From JASUTC01 sp964604305 (GTDB taxonomy: Bacteria; Thermotogota; Thermotogae; MWEM01): a stretch of DNA of 64,000 bases. Location: NCBI GenBank assembly GCA_964604305.1, contig CAZRYM010000005.1, forward strand, positions 1 through 64,000, given 5' to 3'. Below the pieces are notes generated by a model. The model did no database searches. It worked only from the letters and a program-made list of their open reading frames with translations, and was not told the DNA's origin. The stretch's first letter is position 1. Each line of letters begins with the position of its first letter. Positions 25,514 to 33,390 of the stretch are shown here, one piece after another. Position numbers and translations under genes: made by a program.

Positions 25514-25530
25514 TTACACGCCATACCTAT
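25514..25530 (-). repeat. TACACGC-N2-TACCTAT element, copy 2
   Basis: Second copy of the 17-mer at 23287-23303. It lies 55 bp upstream of the first 36-codon ORF, in the leader between it and the diguanylate cyclase gene. On the minus strand it is followed by two TAATATTAT repeats 25 bp apart. It could be a regulator site for the small ORFs. Confidence 0.4.
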
Positions 25531-25548
25531 AATATATAGGAGGGGTTG

Positions 25549-27219
25549 TTAATATTCAGTTTTCTTTTTCTTTGACTTATACTCGTACATACGTGAATCA
25601 GCAATATGTATGATCTTCTCCAGATCATCAATACTCTTCTCTTCAAGAGTCGTGATTCCGTAACTGATTGATAGCTCCAATCCCTTTTGAAGCGTCTGCC
25701 CTTTTTCTTGAAGTATAGAGTTGATTCTTTCCATAATTTTTTCGGATGTTTGTGCATCTGTTTTGATAAGGGCGATAACAAATTCATCTCCACCTATTCT
25801 GGAAATCAGATCTTCGGACCTTGTACAACTCAGAAGTGTTTCACCGAGTAGGTTTAAGGCCTTATCACCCATATTGTGACCGTATTGATCATTAATCTTT
25901 TTCAGATTATCCATGTCCACAAACACCAGAGTCCAGGGATAAATGTCTTTATCTATAATTTTTTTGATCTTTCTGAAAAATGTTCTTCTATTTTCCACTC
26001 CTGTCAGCTCATCATGTGAAGCAAGAACTTCCATACGGTCTTTGGCGATCTGTAAACTTTTATTTGCACTATTTTGATGGTTTATTAGAGAAGTGATTCG
26101 ATGGGACATAATCTTAAAAGCATTTCCCAATTTTTCGGTTTCGCTGAAATCAGCATGTTTTTCCAGTTCCGATAATCCTAAGGAGGGATTCTTCTCATAA
26201 TCATGTACCTTTTTAATAATCATATTTAAGTTATTGACCAATTTTTTTACCTTTTGGTGATTAATTAGCACCATGATAATTAGAATGGAAGAGATGATGA
26301 TGTTGAAAAGGGTTAGGAATGAATTTTTGATTTTTAAAAGTTGTGAAAAGTCTATTTCAAATTTGGTTCTTACAATGGGAGAAATTTCATTTGGGTTGAA
26401 ATCTTCTTCATAAAGACTGGTGTACACGATGTATAAGCCTTCTGAATTTTCTTTGAAAGCATAAAGTTGTTCGTTTTCAGCTTTTTTGAACATTCTTATA
26501 TCATCTTTTGTCAATTCCGGGAAGTTTCCAAAAGGTTCATTCGAAACGGTATAAACAGCTATATTTTCCACATAGTCGTTGTTGTTTGCAAACAGTTGAA
26601 ATTGATCGATAAATTTTTTTAAAATATCATCTTTCAACTTTAAGCCTATTTCGAAAAAATTGCCGTTGTTTAATCTATAATAACCAAAAATTCTGGGAAT
26701 ACCGGTTTTAACTTCATAAAGCATCTTATCAATTTTGATTTTGTTTATTTGTAATTGATTTAAAAAAGTCCAGTATTTAGGGACTGTTTTCTGTAAATCA
26801 AGTCCAAGATCGTTTTCATAATTTGTCTTTTCTATAATGCCTTCGTTTGAGATCACATACCAGTTGACTTTTTCAACGGTATTATCCTGTGATAAATAGT
26901 GAGAATCAATTATTTGGCTGATTTGATCATCTGTAGCTTCTGGATTGTTTTCATACCAAGTGGCACTATCCTGAAGTATTTGATCCATCTTCTGTCTGTT
27001 AGTCTGTTGAAAACCTGTAATCATTTGATGCCAGTTTTCCTGATAAGAGATGACGCTTTCTACTATCGTGTTAAATATTGGATCAAAAATGTATTTTTTA
27101 TAACCTTTATCGAAAACAACATTGATGATGATAAGAAAGAATAATAAAGAGAATGCCAATGTAATGATTTGTGTTTTCAGTAAAGCGTAAATAAAACCAC
27201 GTTTTTTCAAATTTCCCAC
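25549..27219 (-). CDS. Membrane-bound diguanylate cyclase (GGDEF)
   Basis: A 556-residue protein: membrane helix at ~14-34, a large extracytoplasmic sensor domain (~35-300), a second helix at ~303-322, a linker helix, and a GGDEF domain from ~395. The active site is intact (RIGGDEFVIA, GGDEF at 476-480) and is preceded at the correct distance by the inhibitory I-site RSED, so it should make c-di-GMP with product feedback. ELTGVENRRTF marks the start of the domain. The start is GTG 27219 or, with better spacing from AAAGGTG, TTG 27210. The sensor domain resembles no family I can name with confidence. Confidence 0.93.
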   Translation of the reverse strand: MGNLKKRGFIYALLKTQIITLAFSLLFFLIIINVVFDKGYKKYIFDPIFNTIVESVISYQENWHQMITGFQQTNRQKMDQILQDSATWYENNPEATDDQISQIIDSHYLSQDNTVEKVNWYVISNEGIIEKTNYENDLGLDLQKTVPKYWTFLNQLQINKIKIDKMLYEVKTGIPRIFGYYRLNNGNFFEIGLKLKDDILKKFIDQFQLFANNNDYVENIAVYTVSNEPFGNFPELTKDDIRMFKKAENEQLYAFKENSEGLYIVYTSLYEEDFNPNEISPIVRTKFEIDFSQLLKIKNSFLTLFNIIISSILIIMVLINHQKVKKLVNNLNMIIKKVHDYEKNPSLGLSELEKHADFSETEKLGNAFKIMSHRITSLINHQNSANKSLQIAKDRMEVLASHDELTGVENRRTFFRKIKKIIDKDIYPWTLVFVDMDNLKKINDQYGHNMGDKALNLLGETLLSCTRSEDLISRIGGDEFVIALIKTDAQTSEKIMERINSILQEKGQTLQKGLELSISYGITTLEEKSIDDLEKIIHIADSRMYEYKSKKKKTEY

Positions 27220-27252
27220 ACCTTTTTGTGTAGCCTAAACTCTTATCGTGGG

Positions 27253-27261
27253 ATTATATCA
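27253..27261 (-). promoter_or_regulatory. Extended -10 promoter for the diguanylate cyclase
   Basis: TGATATAAT on the minus strand lies about 35 bp upstream of the GGDEF gene, with no clear -35. It is the same element as upstream of nadE and rplU. Confidence 0.6.
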
Positions 27262-27303
27262 TATGACAAAGGTGTGGGGCTTTATGAAAGTACAAACGTT
27301 TTT

Positions 27304-27558
27304 TTATACAGGACTTTTTCTCCTGAGATATTCTCTGACGGCATCATTTGTAAATTGCTGGATTGTTTTCTCTTCTATCTTTGCAAGTTCTTTTAAAACA
27401 GCCCAGTCTTTATCGTCTAAATCCAGCTTGATAATCCTAATCTTTCCCTTGGTCATTTCCTGGATCCATTGATTGATGTCTTTCAGATTATCTTTGATAT
27501 TTTCATTGATAATGTTTTCGAAATCCTCTTCAAAATCATTATGATTTTTCTTCATCAT
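27304..27558 (-). CDS. Small ribbon-helix-helix-like protein
   Basis: An 84-residue, highly charged protein. The N-terminal half is acidic and helical (EEDFENIINENIKDNLKDI). The C-terminal half reads as one strand plus two helices (RIIKLDLDDKDWAVLKELA, then TIQQFTNDAVREYLRRK), the layout of a ribbon-helix-helix DNA-binding fold. Its start overlaps the end of the DUF4097 gene by 20 bp, so it is translated as the last gene of that operon. ATG codons at 27558 and 27555 are both possible. It may be a regulator of the operon or of the neighbouring cyclase gene; this is inference. Confidence 0.6.
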   Translation of the reverse strand: MMKKNHNDFEEDFENIINENIKDNLKDINQWIQEMTKGKIRIIKLDLDDKDWAVLKELAKIEEKTIQQFTNDAVREYLRRKSPV

Positions 27559-28729
27559 CTCTCACTTCCTGCTCACTGTTATTTGTGGTTTCTTCAGAGT
27601 TCTTTTTATTTTCCGGTATGACTTCTTCACGCATATCTTGAATCAGTTTTTCTGTTTGTTCCTCTGAATATTCCAAGATTTTTAGCATTTCCTTAGCTTC
27701 TTCCAGAGTAATAATACCCTGTAAATAAGTATAAACAATTCTTTCAGCATCCGGATCGTGTTTAGATGTTTTCTCTTCAGTTGATTTTTCTTTTAATTGC
27801 TCAGGTGTAAATTCTTCGGTTTTGATAATCAGATCGCCAGAAACGGTTTTAGCGTTGATTTCTCCTCCTGTTCCTTCTCCAAAGGTAAACTCGTTTTTAC
27901 CTTTGACTTTAGGCTGTCTCTTTTTGAAAAGTGGATCTCCGGAAACAGAAATAAAACTGACAGAAGCATCAACGGGTGTTGTGAGTATGTTGATGTCTCC
28001 ACTAACCGTATTGGCATTCCAAGAAATTTTTCGATTGACATTTTTTATCATGATATCCCCGCTGACCGTAATAATTTTTGATTCAGACGGGATGTTTCTG
28101 ACGGCAATATCCCCGCTGACATTGTTGGCAGAAAGATACTGTGCGTTTTCAGAAATGGAGTCAATCTTAATGTCTCCCGATTTATCATTGCATGCTATCT
28201 GTGTTGCATCAATGTCGAAAGAAGAGATGTCTCCGCTTAATGATGAAAGGGTGCATTTATTTTCAACCTTGATCCCCTGTATTCTGATATCCCCTGATTT
28301 GGTGTTAATGGTCAGTTCATCACTAAAAGCAGCATCACATGTAATATCTCCCGATGTTGAGGAAAGTTTGATCTTTCCGCCTTTCAGTCCGTTTGCTTTT
28401 ATTGATCCGGAAACGGTACTAATTGAAATTTTTTTAAGAATATCGACGGGTATTTTTAACTTGGCTTTGTATAGATTACCAACCGATGTGTTTATTGTTA
28501 TTCCGAAAAATTTTACAATATTGCTCTTATCGTCAAAACGGATAATGAGTTTTTTTTCATTTCTGACAACTTCAACATCACAGTTTTCCTTTTCCCAAAT
28601 AACATCCCAAGATACTTCTGAAACTGGTTCTTCAACACCTTCTAATTCGAAATCTCCTCCAACAGTAGAGATGACGATTTCATCTATATCGGTAAGGCTT
28701 GTGTTGCCTTTTTTTTGATAGAATGACAT
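27539..28729 (-). CDS. DUF4097 beta-strand repeat protein
   Basis: About 396 residues dominated by a repeating strand pattern, S-x-S-G-D-I (for example TVSGSIKANG, TSGDITCDA, KSGDIRIQG, VSGDIAVRN, VSGDINILT), typical of the DUF4097 right-handed beta-helix family. A C-terminal helical segment (~300-350, YTYLQGIITLEEAKEML) resembles the C-terminus of the DUF2089 protein upstream, and a very acidic, asparagine-rich tail follows. No signal peptide or membrane anchor is seen, so location is uncertain. GAAGGGGGAT fits the ATG at 28729, and the open frame up to 28750 is probably untranslated. Such genes often accompany envelope-stress or LiaFSR-like operons. Confidence 0.8.
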   Translation of the reverse strand: MSFYQKKGNTSLTDIDEIVISTVGGDFELEGVEEPVSEVSWDVIWEKENCDVEVVRNEKKLIIRFDDKSNIVKFFGITINTSVGNLYKAKLKIPVDILKKISISTVSGSIKANGLKGGKIKLSSTSGDITCDAAFSDELTINTKSGDIRIQGIKVENKCTLSSLSGDISSFDIDATQIACNDKSGDIKIDSISENAQYLSANNVSGDIAVRNIPSESKIITVSGDIMIKNVNRKISWNANTVSGDINILTTPVDASVSFISVSGDPLFKKRQPKVKGKNEFTFGEGTGGEINAKTVSGDLIIKTEEFTPEQLKEKSTEEKTSKHDPDAERIVYTYLQGIITLEEAKEMLKILEYSEEQTEKLIQDMREEVIPENKKNSEETTNNSEQEVRDDEEKS

Positions 28730-28742
28730 TTTTAATCCCCCT

Positions 28743-28952
28743 TCAAGCAATCAATGTTTTTATAAGCCATATGAAACCAGCCACGGCCAATATCACAATC
28801 AATATGGGTAAGAAGATAACGAATATGCCTGCAAAAATCAAACCAACTAGAATGACAGCGCCTATTGCGACGAATATTCCGATAATCGCCGGGAATAACT
28901 TAAAACCCAAAAAGATGAGGAAAATTGCCCCAAGAACTGATAGTATATTCAT
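28743..28952 (-). CDS. Small two-to-three-helix membrane protein
   Basis: A 69-residue protein that is almost entirely hydrophobic, with glycine-rich helices (LGAIFLIFLGFKLFPAIIG, VGLIFAGIFVIFLPILIV). It resembles the small membrane components of LiaI/PspC-like operons, although I cannot assign a family. Its start overlaps the DUF2089 gene by 4 bp (ATGA) and it ends 13 bp before the DUF4097 gene, so it is firmly inside that operon and probably the membrane anchor of the system. Confidence 0.75.
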   Translation of the reverse strand: MNILSVLGAIFLIFLGFKLFPAIIGIFVAIGAVILVGLIFAGIFVIFLPILIVILAVAGFIWLIKTLIA

Positions 28953-29329
28953 TTCTTCTCCTCCTTCTTTAACGTTCTCAACATTTCCATGGCATCCTTT
29001 GAACTTATCTCACCGTTTTCAAGCATATCAAGAATTTTTTGTGATTCTGTTCTCTCAGGTTGTGCACCTTCATATCCCATGGTTCTGACAATATCTTCCA
29101 ATCTGTTTCTGGCAGTTGGGTATGAAATCTCCAACTCCTTCTGGACTTCCGAAAGATTTCCCCTGTTTTTAATAAATACTTTTGCAAAAAAAAGCTGATC
29201 TTCAGATAATTTGAACAGCTCATCCAGTTCAAACTTTCCGTTTACCGTTGTACCACAATTACCACACTTATACTCAGAGATAAAAAGTTGATGATTACAA
29301 GCGGGACATTTAGTTAAAGTTTTTCTCAT
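28949..29329 (-). CDS. DUF2089 family zinc-ribbon/HTH regulator
   Basis: A 126-residue protein with an N-terminal zinc ribbon (CPACNHQLF and CGNCGTT). A helix-turn-helix-like part follows (LSEVQKELEISYPTARNRLEDIVRTMGY), then a C-terminal helical EILDML/ISSKDAMEMLRTLKK-type segment shared with the DUF4097 protein. DUF2089 proteins are predicted transcription regulators. It is the first gene of a four-gene operon and probably controls its own promoter, which carries a perfect palindrome over the -10 box. The shared C-terminal segment suggests that the two operon products interact. Confidence 0.82.
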   Translation of the reverse strand: MRKTLTKCPACNHQLFISEYKCGNCGTTVNGKFELDELFKLSEDQLFFAKVFIKNRGNLSEVQKELEISYPTARNRLEDIVRTMGYEGAQPERTESQKILDMLENGEISSKDAMEMLRTLKKEEKK

Positions 29330-29360
29330 TTTTCTTCACCTTCTTTCTGTTGATATAAAC

Positions 29361-29389
29361 ATTATACAGTATAAAGTTGCAAAAGTCAA
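29361..29389 (-). promoter_or_regulatory. Promoter of the DUF2089-DUF4097 operon
   Basis: TTGACT and TATAAT, 17 bp apart, lie about 32 bp upstream of the DUF2089 start. This is one of the best promoter matches in the window. The segment 29390-29569 behind it is AT-rich, and I see no feature in it. Confidence 0.8.
29362..29374. promoter_or_regulatory. Palindromic operator candidate over the -10 box
   Basis: TTATAC-A-GTATAA is a perfect 6-1-6 palindrome that covers most of the -10 hexamer of the DUF2089 operon. A repressor bound there would block RNA polymerase, and the DUF2089 protein is the obvious candidate. AT-rich sequence makes short palindromes easy to find by chance. Confidence 0.45.
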
Positions 29390-29569
29390 GTTCTATAGAA
29401 AGATATTTAAGTTTGAAGTGAATATTATTAATGTGGAAGCGAATATATTTAATTAATTGAAGTTTTATTATTATTCAGGAGGATTAACAGACACAGCCGG
29501 TTCTTTCTGTTTGAATGGATTACTGGCCAATGCAGTTATTCAATTTGAATCAGTAATTTTTTCCAGAAG

Positions 29570-30994
29570 TCATTCTTGATTGGGGAACTGAAAATCTTTG
29601 GAAGCGTTTGCAATTTGGTATTGTTCAATACTGTTACGTATGCTTTCAAATTTAATTTCTACAGTTTTTCCAAGGATTTTTTCTATGGCATGTTTTTTTT
29701 CTTTCAGAATCTTGATGTCTTCAATTTTTCTTTGTGCAAAAGGTGTACCCGGCTTTGGAATCAATGGGTTGAAGCTGATTTTTATATCTGTAACTCCAAA
29801 TGAGTGAGCAAGGTCACTGATTTTTCCAATCGCTGTAAAATCGGATTCCTCCTCTTCTCTCAAGCCGTAGATAAAGTACATCTTAAGCTTTTTTAAGCCT
29901 TTTTTTGCGATCATTCTAAGACTTCTTTCAATATCCTCATTGGATATTTGTTTCTTCATCACATCTCTTATCTTTTGACTGCCACCCTCCGGGGCGATAG
30001 TGATTTCCCTTTGTCCACTTCTTATGATTCCTTCAATCAACTTTTCTGATAGAGAATCCAGCCTTAATGATGAAACTGAGAATTTCATATTCCTCTCTTC
30101 AAGAAGGTCGAGAATATTTTCTTTAAATGGATGATCTGTAAATGTTGCTGAGATTAGACCGCAATCAGTAAATCCTTTTTCTTTTATTTCATCCAGAACA
30201 GTTCTTATAACATCTATTTTAACAAATCTGGCCGGACTTCGAGTATGTCCTGCGACACAGAATGCGCAAGATCTAATACATCCTCTGCCAATTTCCAAGA
30301 GGACTTTATCAGGAAAAACTGATTTTCTACTTGTAAAAATAGAAACAGCAGGTTTATCTATCATCTCAAATGATTTGGAAGTTGCTTTTGAGTCCACATT
30401 AAGAGGGGGGATTGAAAGATTTTCAATTATTCTAAGTTCTTCAAGTATAGTTGTCCGATCTTTTTTTCCTTTAAAACCTTCCCGAAGATTTAGCATGAGA
30501 AATTGTAGTTTACCTTCCGCATCCCCATGAAAAATTATGTCTGTATATCTCCAAAGGGCATTAGGGTTAAAATATGTAACGGCACCCCCCAGTAGAATAA
30601 ACGGATGATGGTTTGTTCTGTTTTGACTTTGCAGTGGAATCCCCTTTTTCTTTAAGAGGGTAATAACATTTTTGAAATCCATTTCAAAAGAAACGGAAAA
30701 GGCCCAAATGTGAAATTCATCCAAAGGCCTAAAAGTATCTAGAGAATAAAAACGGGAAAAACCTTTATCAAAAAAAAATCTTTCACATTGAATTCCATCA
30801 AGGGAGTTTAATAGTTCAAATACTTTGTGAAACCCAAGATTTGAAATAGCTGTCTCGTAAGATGAAGGGAAGATCAGAGCCACTTTTAAATCCTTTTCCA
30901 TAATATGAAGAGATCTGAATGTCTTTTCAGATCTCTTTTTGTTTTCAATAATCTTAAATTCTTTCAGGTCTTCGGACCTTCTTGGTTTTCTCAA
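29570..30994 (-). CDS. B12-binding-domain radical SAM protein
   Basis: A 474-residue protein with an N-terminal region (~30-190) like a degenerate cobalamin-binding domain (VALIFPSSYETAISNLGFH, ILLGGAVTYFNPN). The radical SAM domain carries its cluster motif in EIGRGCIRSCAFCVAGH and a SAM-site ISATFTDHP. The architecture matches the YgiQ-like/TIGR03960 relatives of Thermotogota and other anaerobes, some of which are fused to a tRNA- or sporulation-related partner. The substrate is unknown. It is the last gene of the dnaG-rpoD transcript and starts 1 bp after the preceding thioesterase gene. I see no strong terminator after its stop. Confidence 0.82.
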   Translation of the reverse strand: MRKPRRSEDLKEFKIIENKKRSEKTFRSLHIMEKDLKVALIFPSSYETAISNLGFHKVFELLNSLDGIQCERFFFDKGFSRFYSLDTFRPLDEFHIWAFSVSFEMDFKNVITLLKKKGIPLQSQNRTNHHPFILLGGAVTYFNPNALWRYTDIIFHGDAEGKLQFLMLNLREGFKGKKDRTTILEELRIIENLSIPPLNVDSKATSKSFEMIDKPAVSIFTSRKSVFPDKVLLEIGRGCIRSCAFCVAGHTRSPARFVKIDVIRTVLDEIKEKGFTDCGLISATFTDHPFKENILDLLEERNMKFSVSSLRLDSLSEKLIEGIIRSGQREITIAPEGGSQKIRDVMKKQISNEDIERSLRMIAKKGLKKLKMYFIYGLREEEESDFTAIGKISDLAHSFGVTDIKISFNPLIPKPGTPFAQRKIEDIKILKEKKHAIEKILGKTVEIKFESIRNSIEQYQIANASKDFQFPNQE

Positions 30995-30995
30995 T

Positions 30996-31409
30996 TTATA
31001 ACCGCTTTTCTTCGACTTTTCTTTTGATGTAGTCAGGAGAAATGATTACCCTGTCGATCTTACCGTGTGCAATATGCTCCATTTCGTCGTAAGCTTCAAA
31101 GGAAAAACGTATATGATTTCCTTCCACGCAATTTATTCGAATTTTTAATGTTACTCGCATAGAAACGGGAGTGATGCCAAAATGTTTGATGCTGGATGAT
31201 ACAACAGCAGCAATAATGTTTTCTCCAAGGACTCTTTTCAACATGTTTTCAGTAAATTCAAAAACTTTGATTATTAATTCTCTGGTTGCCAAAACGCTTA
31301 AATTTTTTACGATGGCGTTCTCTTTCCATATTTGTTCAGGTAGAACCTGAAATTGTGACGTTTCTTCTTTTTGTTCAAGAAAATTATAGGAACGATTTAA
31401 AACTGACAT
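30996..31409 (-). CDS. Hotdog-fold thioesterase-like protein
   Basis: A 137-residue protein with the strand-helix pattern of single hotdog domains (SVLATRELIIKVFEFTENML, SSIKHFGITPVSMRVTLKI, FSFEAYDEMEHIAHGKIDR). It resembles the fluoroacetyl-CoA thioesterase (FlK)-like group. TPVSMRV and HIAHG are the usual core positions. The substrate is unknown; it may be an acyl-CoA. It sits between the metallopeptidase and the radical SAM gene in a tightly packed operon. Confidence 0.72.
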   Translation of the reverse strand: MSVLNRSYNFLEQKEETSQFQVLPEQIWKENAIVKNLSVLATRELIIKVFEFTENMLKRVLGENIIAAVVSSSIKHFGITPVSMRVTLKIRINCVEGNHIRFSFEAYDEMEHIAHGKIDRVIISPDYIKRKVEEKRL

Positions 31410-31423
31410 ACTCTACCTCCAAA

Positions 31424-32107
31424 TCAATTTCTTCTTGATAATAAAAGCATCCTCAATAATTGGGATATTGCCATTAGAGTGGATGCAACATAGGTCATTG
31501 CAGCTGCATTCAATACTCTTTTTGCCATGGCTGTTTCTTTGTTGTCAAGAATATGCTGACTCTCGATCATTGCCAGCGCCCTGCTGCTGGCATTAAACTC
31601 AACGGGTAAAGTGATGATTGAAAATATTACAACTGCCAGAAAAAGCCAAATGCCAACGTTAATTAAAAGTGGTGTAGATAAAAGAAGTCCAGCAAAAAAA
31701 ATGATCCATGAAAAAGAAGAACCGAATTGTGCGATAGGGACAAATGCGTTTCTTATTTTCAAAGGAGCGTAATTGTTTTTGTGTTGTATGGCATGGCCTA
31801 TTTCATGTGCAACTACACCCAGACTTGCAACGGAATCACTGGAATAAGTAGATTCAGAAAGGGCGACTTGCTTCTTTCTTGGATCGTAATGATCAGATAG
31901 ATTTCCGCCGATATGAACGATTCTGATATTGGATAATCCGTTAGATGTGAGGAGTTGCTGGGCCAATTCATAACCGGTAATTCCCGATTTGGAACGAATG
32001 TGAGAAAACCTCTCAAATGTTGATTTAACCTTCATCTGTGCCCAAATCCCAAACACGAAGGCTGGAATCAGGAGAATCATGGATGCATAAAAAAACATTT
32101 TTACCAC
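31424..32107 (-). CDS. YugP-type membrane zinc metallopeptidase
   Basis: A 227-residue membrane protein with the zinc motif HEIGHAIQH inside GVVAHEIGHAIQHKNNYAP and about four hydrophobic helices, one N-terminal and three after the catalytic site. This is the layout of the DUF4064/YugP neutral zinc metallopeptidase family. SSRALAMIESQHIL near the end is characteristic of the family. Its role is probably membrane protein quality control; the substrate is unknown. It lies 33 bp downstream of rpoD on the same strand, a position I recall for Thermotoga relatives. Confidence 0.88.
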   Translation of the reverse strand: MVKMFFYASMILLIPAFVFGIWAQMKVKSTFERFSHIRSKSGITGYELAQQLLTSNGLSNIRIVHIGGNLSDHYDPRKKQVALSESTYSSDSVASLGVVAHEIGHAIQHKNNYAPLKIRNAFVPIAQFGSSFSWIIFFAGLLLSTPLLINVGIWLFLAVVIFSIITLPVEFNASSRALAMIESQHILDNKETAMAKRVLNAAAMTYVASTLMAISQLLRMLLLSRRN

Positions 32108-32139
32108 CTCTTTTCACGGTTGTTATCATTTTCAAAGGA

Positions 32140-33390
32140 TTATTTGTTCAAGTACGTGATTAACGTCTTCAAATGCTTGCTTCTGGTTGGATGCCGAAGC
32201 TTTCTCAATGCCTTTACTTCGATCTGTCTTACTCTTTCACGTGTAACATTCAAATATTTTCCAACCTCTTCCAATGTTTTTTGACGTCCGTCAATCAATC
32301 CGTATCTCATTTTTAAAACTGTCGCCTCTCTGGGGCCCAATGTGTTTAAAACTTCATTTATCTCGTCTCTTAAAAGCATTAACATGGCAGAATCTTCGGG
32401 ATTTATATTTTCCACATCTGCAACAAAATCTCCTACTGAGGAATCTTCATCTCCACCAACCGGGGATTCCAAGGATAGAGTCTCTTTATCTGCTTGCAAT
32501 ATCTCTTCAATCTTTTCAGTTGTTTTTCCTGTCATCTTTGCAAGGGTTTTTACTGAAGGATAATCTCCATGCTCCTGCAAATATTCCCGTCTGATCTTGT
32601 TGATTTTATTGATGGTTTCTACCATGTGAACCGGAACTCTTATGGTTCTCGCCTGATCAGCAATAGCTCTGGTAATGGCCTGTCTAATCCACCATGTAGC
32701 GTAGGTGCTGAATTTATAACCCTTTTTCCAGTCAAACTTCTCTACAGCCTTTAGAAGACCGATATTTCCTTCCTGGATGAGATCGAGAAAGGTTAATCCC
32801 CTTCCAATATATCTTTTTGCAATACTGACCACAAGTCTTAAGTTTGCCACAACCAGCTTCTGTTTTGATTTGTCATTACCCCTTTGAGCCTTTCTTGCAT
32901 AGGTTCTCTCTTGCGTTGGGGTTAAAAGCGGGATTCTTCCGATTTCCTTCAGGTACATTTTGACACCGTCTTTAGTATATGATGCGTTATCAAAAATAGC
33001 CGGTCCTGTGGTACTAATAATCTTCTCCATGACTTCATCGTTTGTACTGGAAACCTCGTCTTTTTCTTCGTCATCATCATCAATGTCAGGTTCGCTTTCC
33101 TTGATCATGATATTAGCCTTTTCCAAATTTTCGTAAATTGTTTCCAGAAAGTTTCCATCAAATCCGGTATAATCCGGTGGAAGTGATTTATCAATATCCT
33201 CGTATGTGATATATCCCTTCTTTTTACCAATAGTTACAAGTTCCTTCATCCTTGCTTTAATTTCTTCCGGACCCAGGGTTTTTGGTTCTTTGGAGGCTTT
33301 CTTTTTTGTGCTGCCTTTTGTTGAGCGCTTTTTTACCGTTGGTTTTTTTTGTTCGTTTTTTTCACTGTCATCTTGCTTGTTCACGCTCAT
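32140..33390 (-). CDS. rpoD: RNA polymerase primary sigma factor
   Basis: A 416-residue sigma-70. After a lysine-rich start (~1-40), region 1.1 (MKELVTIGKKKGYITYEDI) is present. Region 2 contains LRLVVSIAKRYIGRGLTFLD, DLIQEGNIGLLKAVEKFDW and FSTYATWWIRQAITRAI, and the region 4 helix-turn-helix contains LEEVGKYLNVTRERVRQIE. It directs transcription from housekeeping promoters, consistent with the TTGACA/TATAAT sites seen in this window. The start overlaps the end of dnaG by 23 bp, and GGGAGG precedes the ATG. This is the classical dnaG-rpoD macromolecular synthesis order. Confidence 0.98.
   Translation of the reverse strand: MSVNKQDDSEKNEQKKPTVKKRSTKGSTKKKASKEPKTLGPEEIKARMKELVTIGKKKGYITYEDIDKSLPPDYTGFDGNFLETIYENLEKANIMIKESEPDIDDDDEEKDEVSSTNDEVMEKIISTTGPAIFDNASYTKDGVKMYLKEIGRIPLLTPTQERTYARKAQRGNDKSKQKLVVANLRLVVSIAKRYIGRGLTFLDLIQEGNIGLLKAVEKFDWKKGYKFSTYATWWIRQAITRAIADQARTIRVPVHMVETINKINKIRREYLQEHGDYPSVKTLAKMTGKTTEKIEEILQADKETLSLESPVGGDEDSSVGDFVADVENINPEDSAMLMLLRDEINEVLNTLGPREATVLKMRYGLIDGRQKTLEEVGKYLNVTRERVRQIEVKALRKLRHPTRSKHLKTLITYLNK

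Noticed and set aside
27600..28700. Short direct DNA repeats that could suggest a CRISPR-like array
   Set aside because: They are imperfect, in frame, and encode the DUF4097 strand repeats; there are no unique spacers of equal length.
27822..28718. 298-codon open frame antisense to the DUF4097 gene
   Set aside because: It arises from the repeated S-G-D-I codons of the real gene read backwards; the predicted product has no recognisable domain and no ribosome site.
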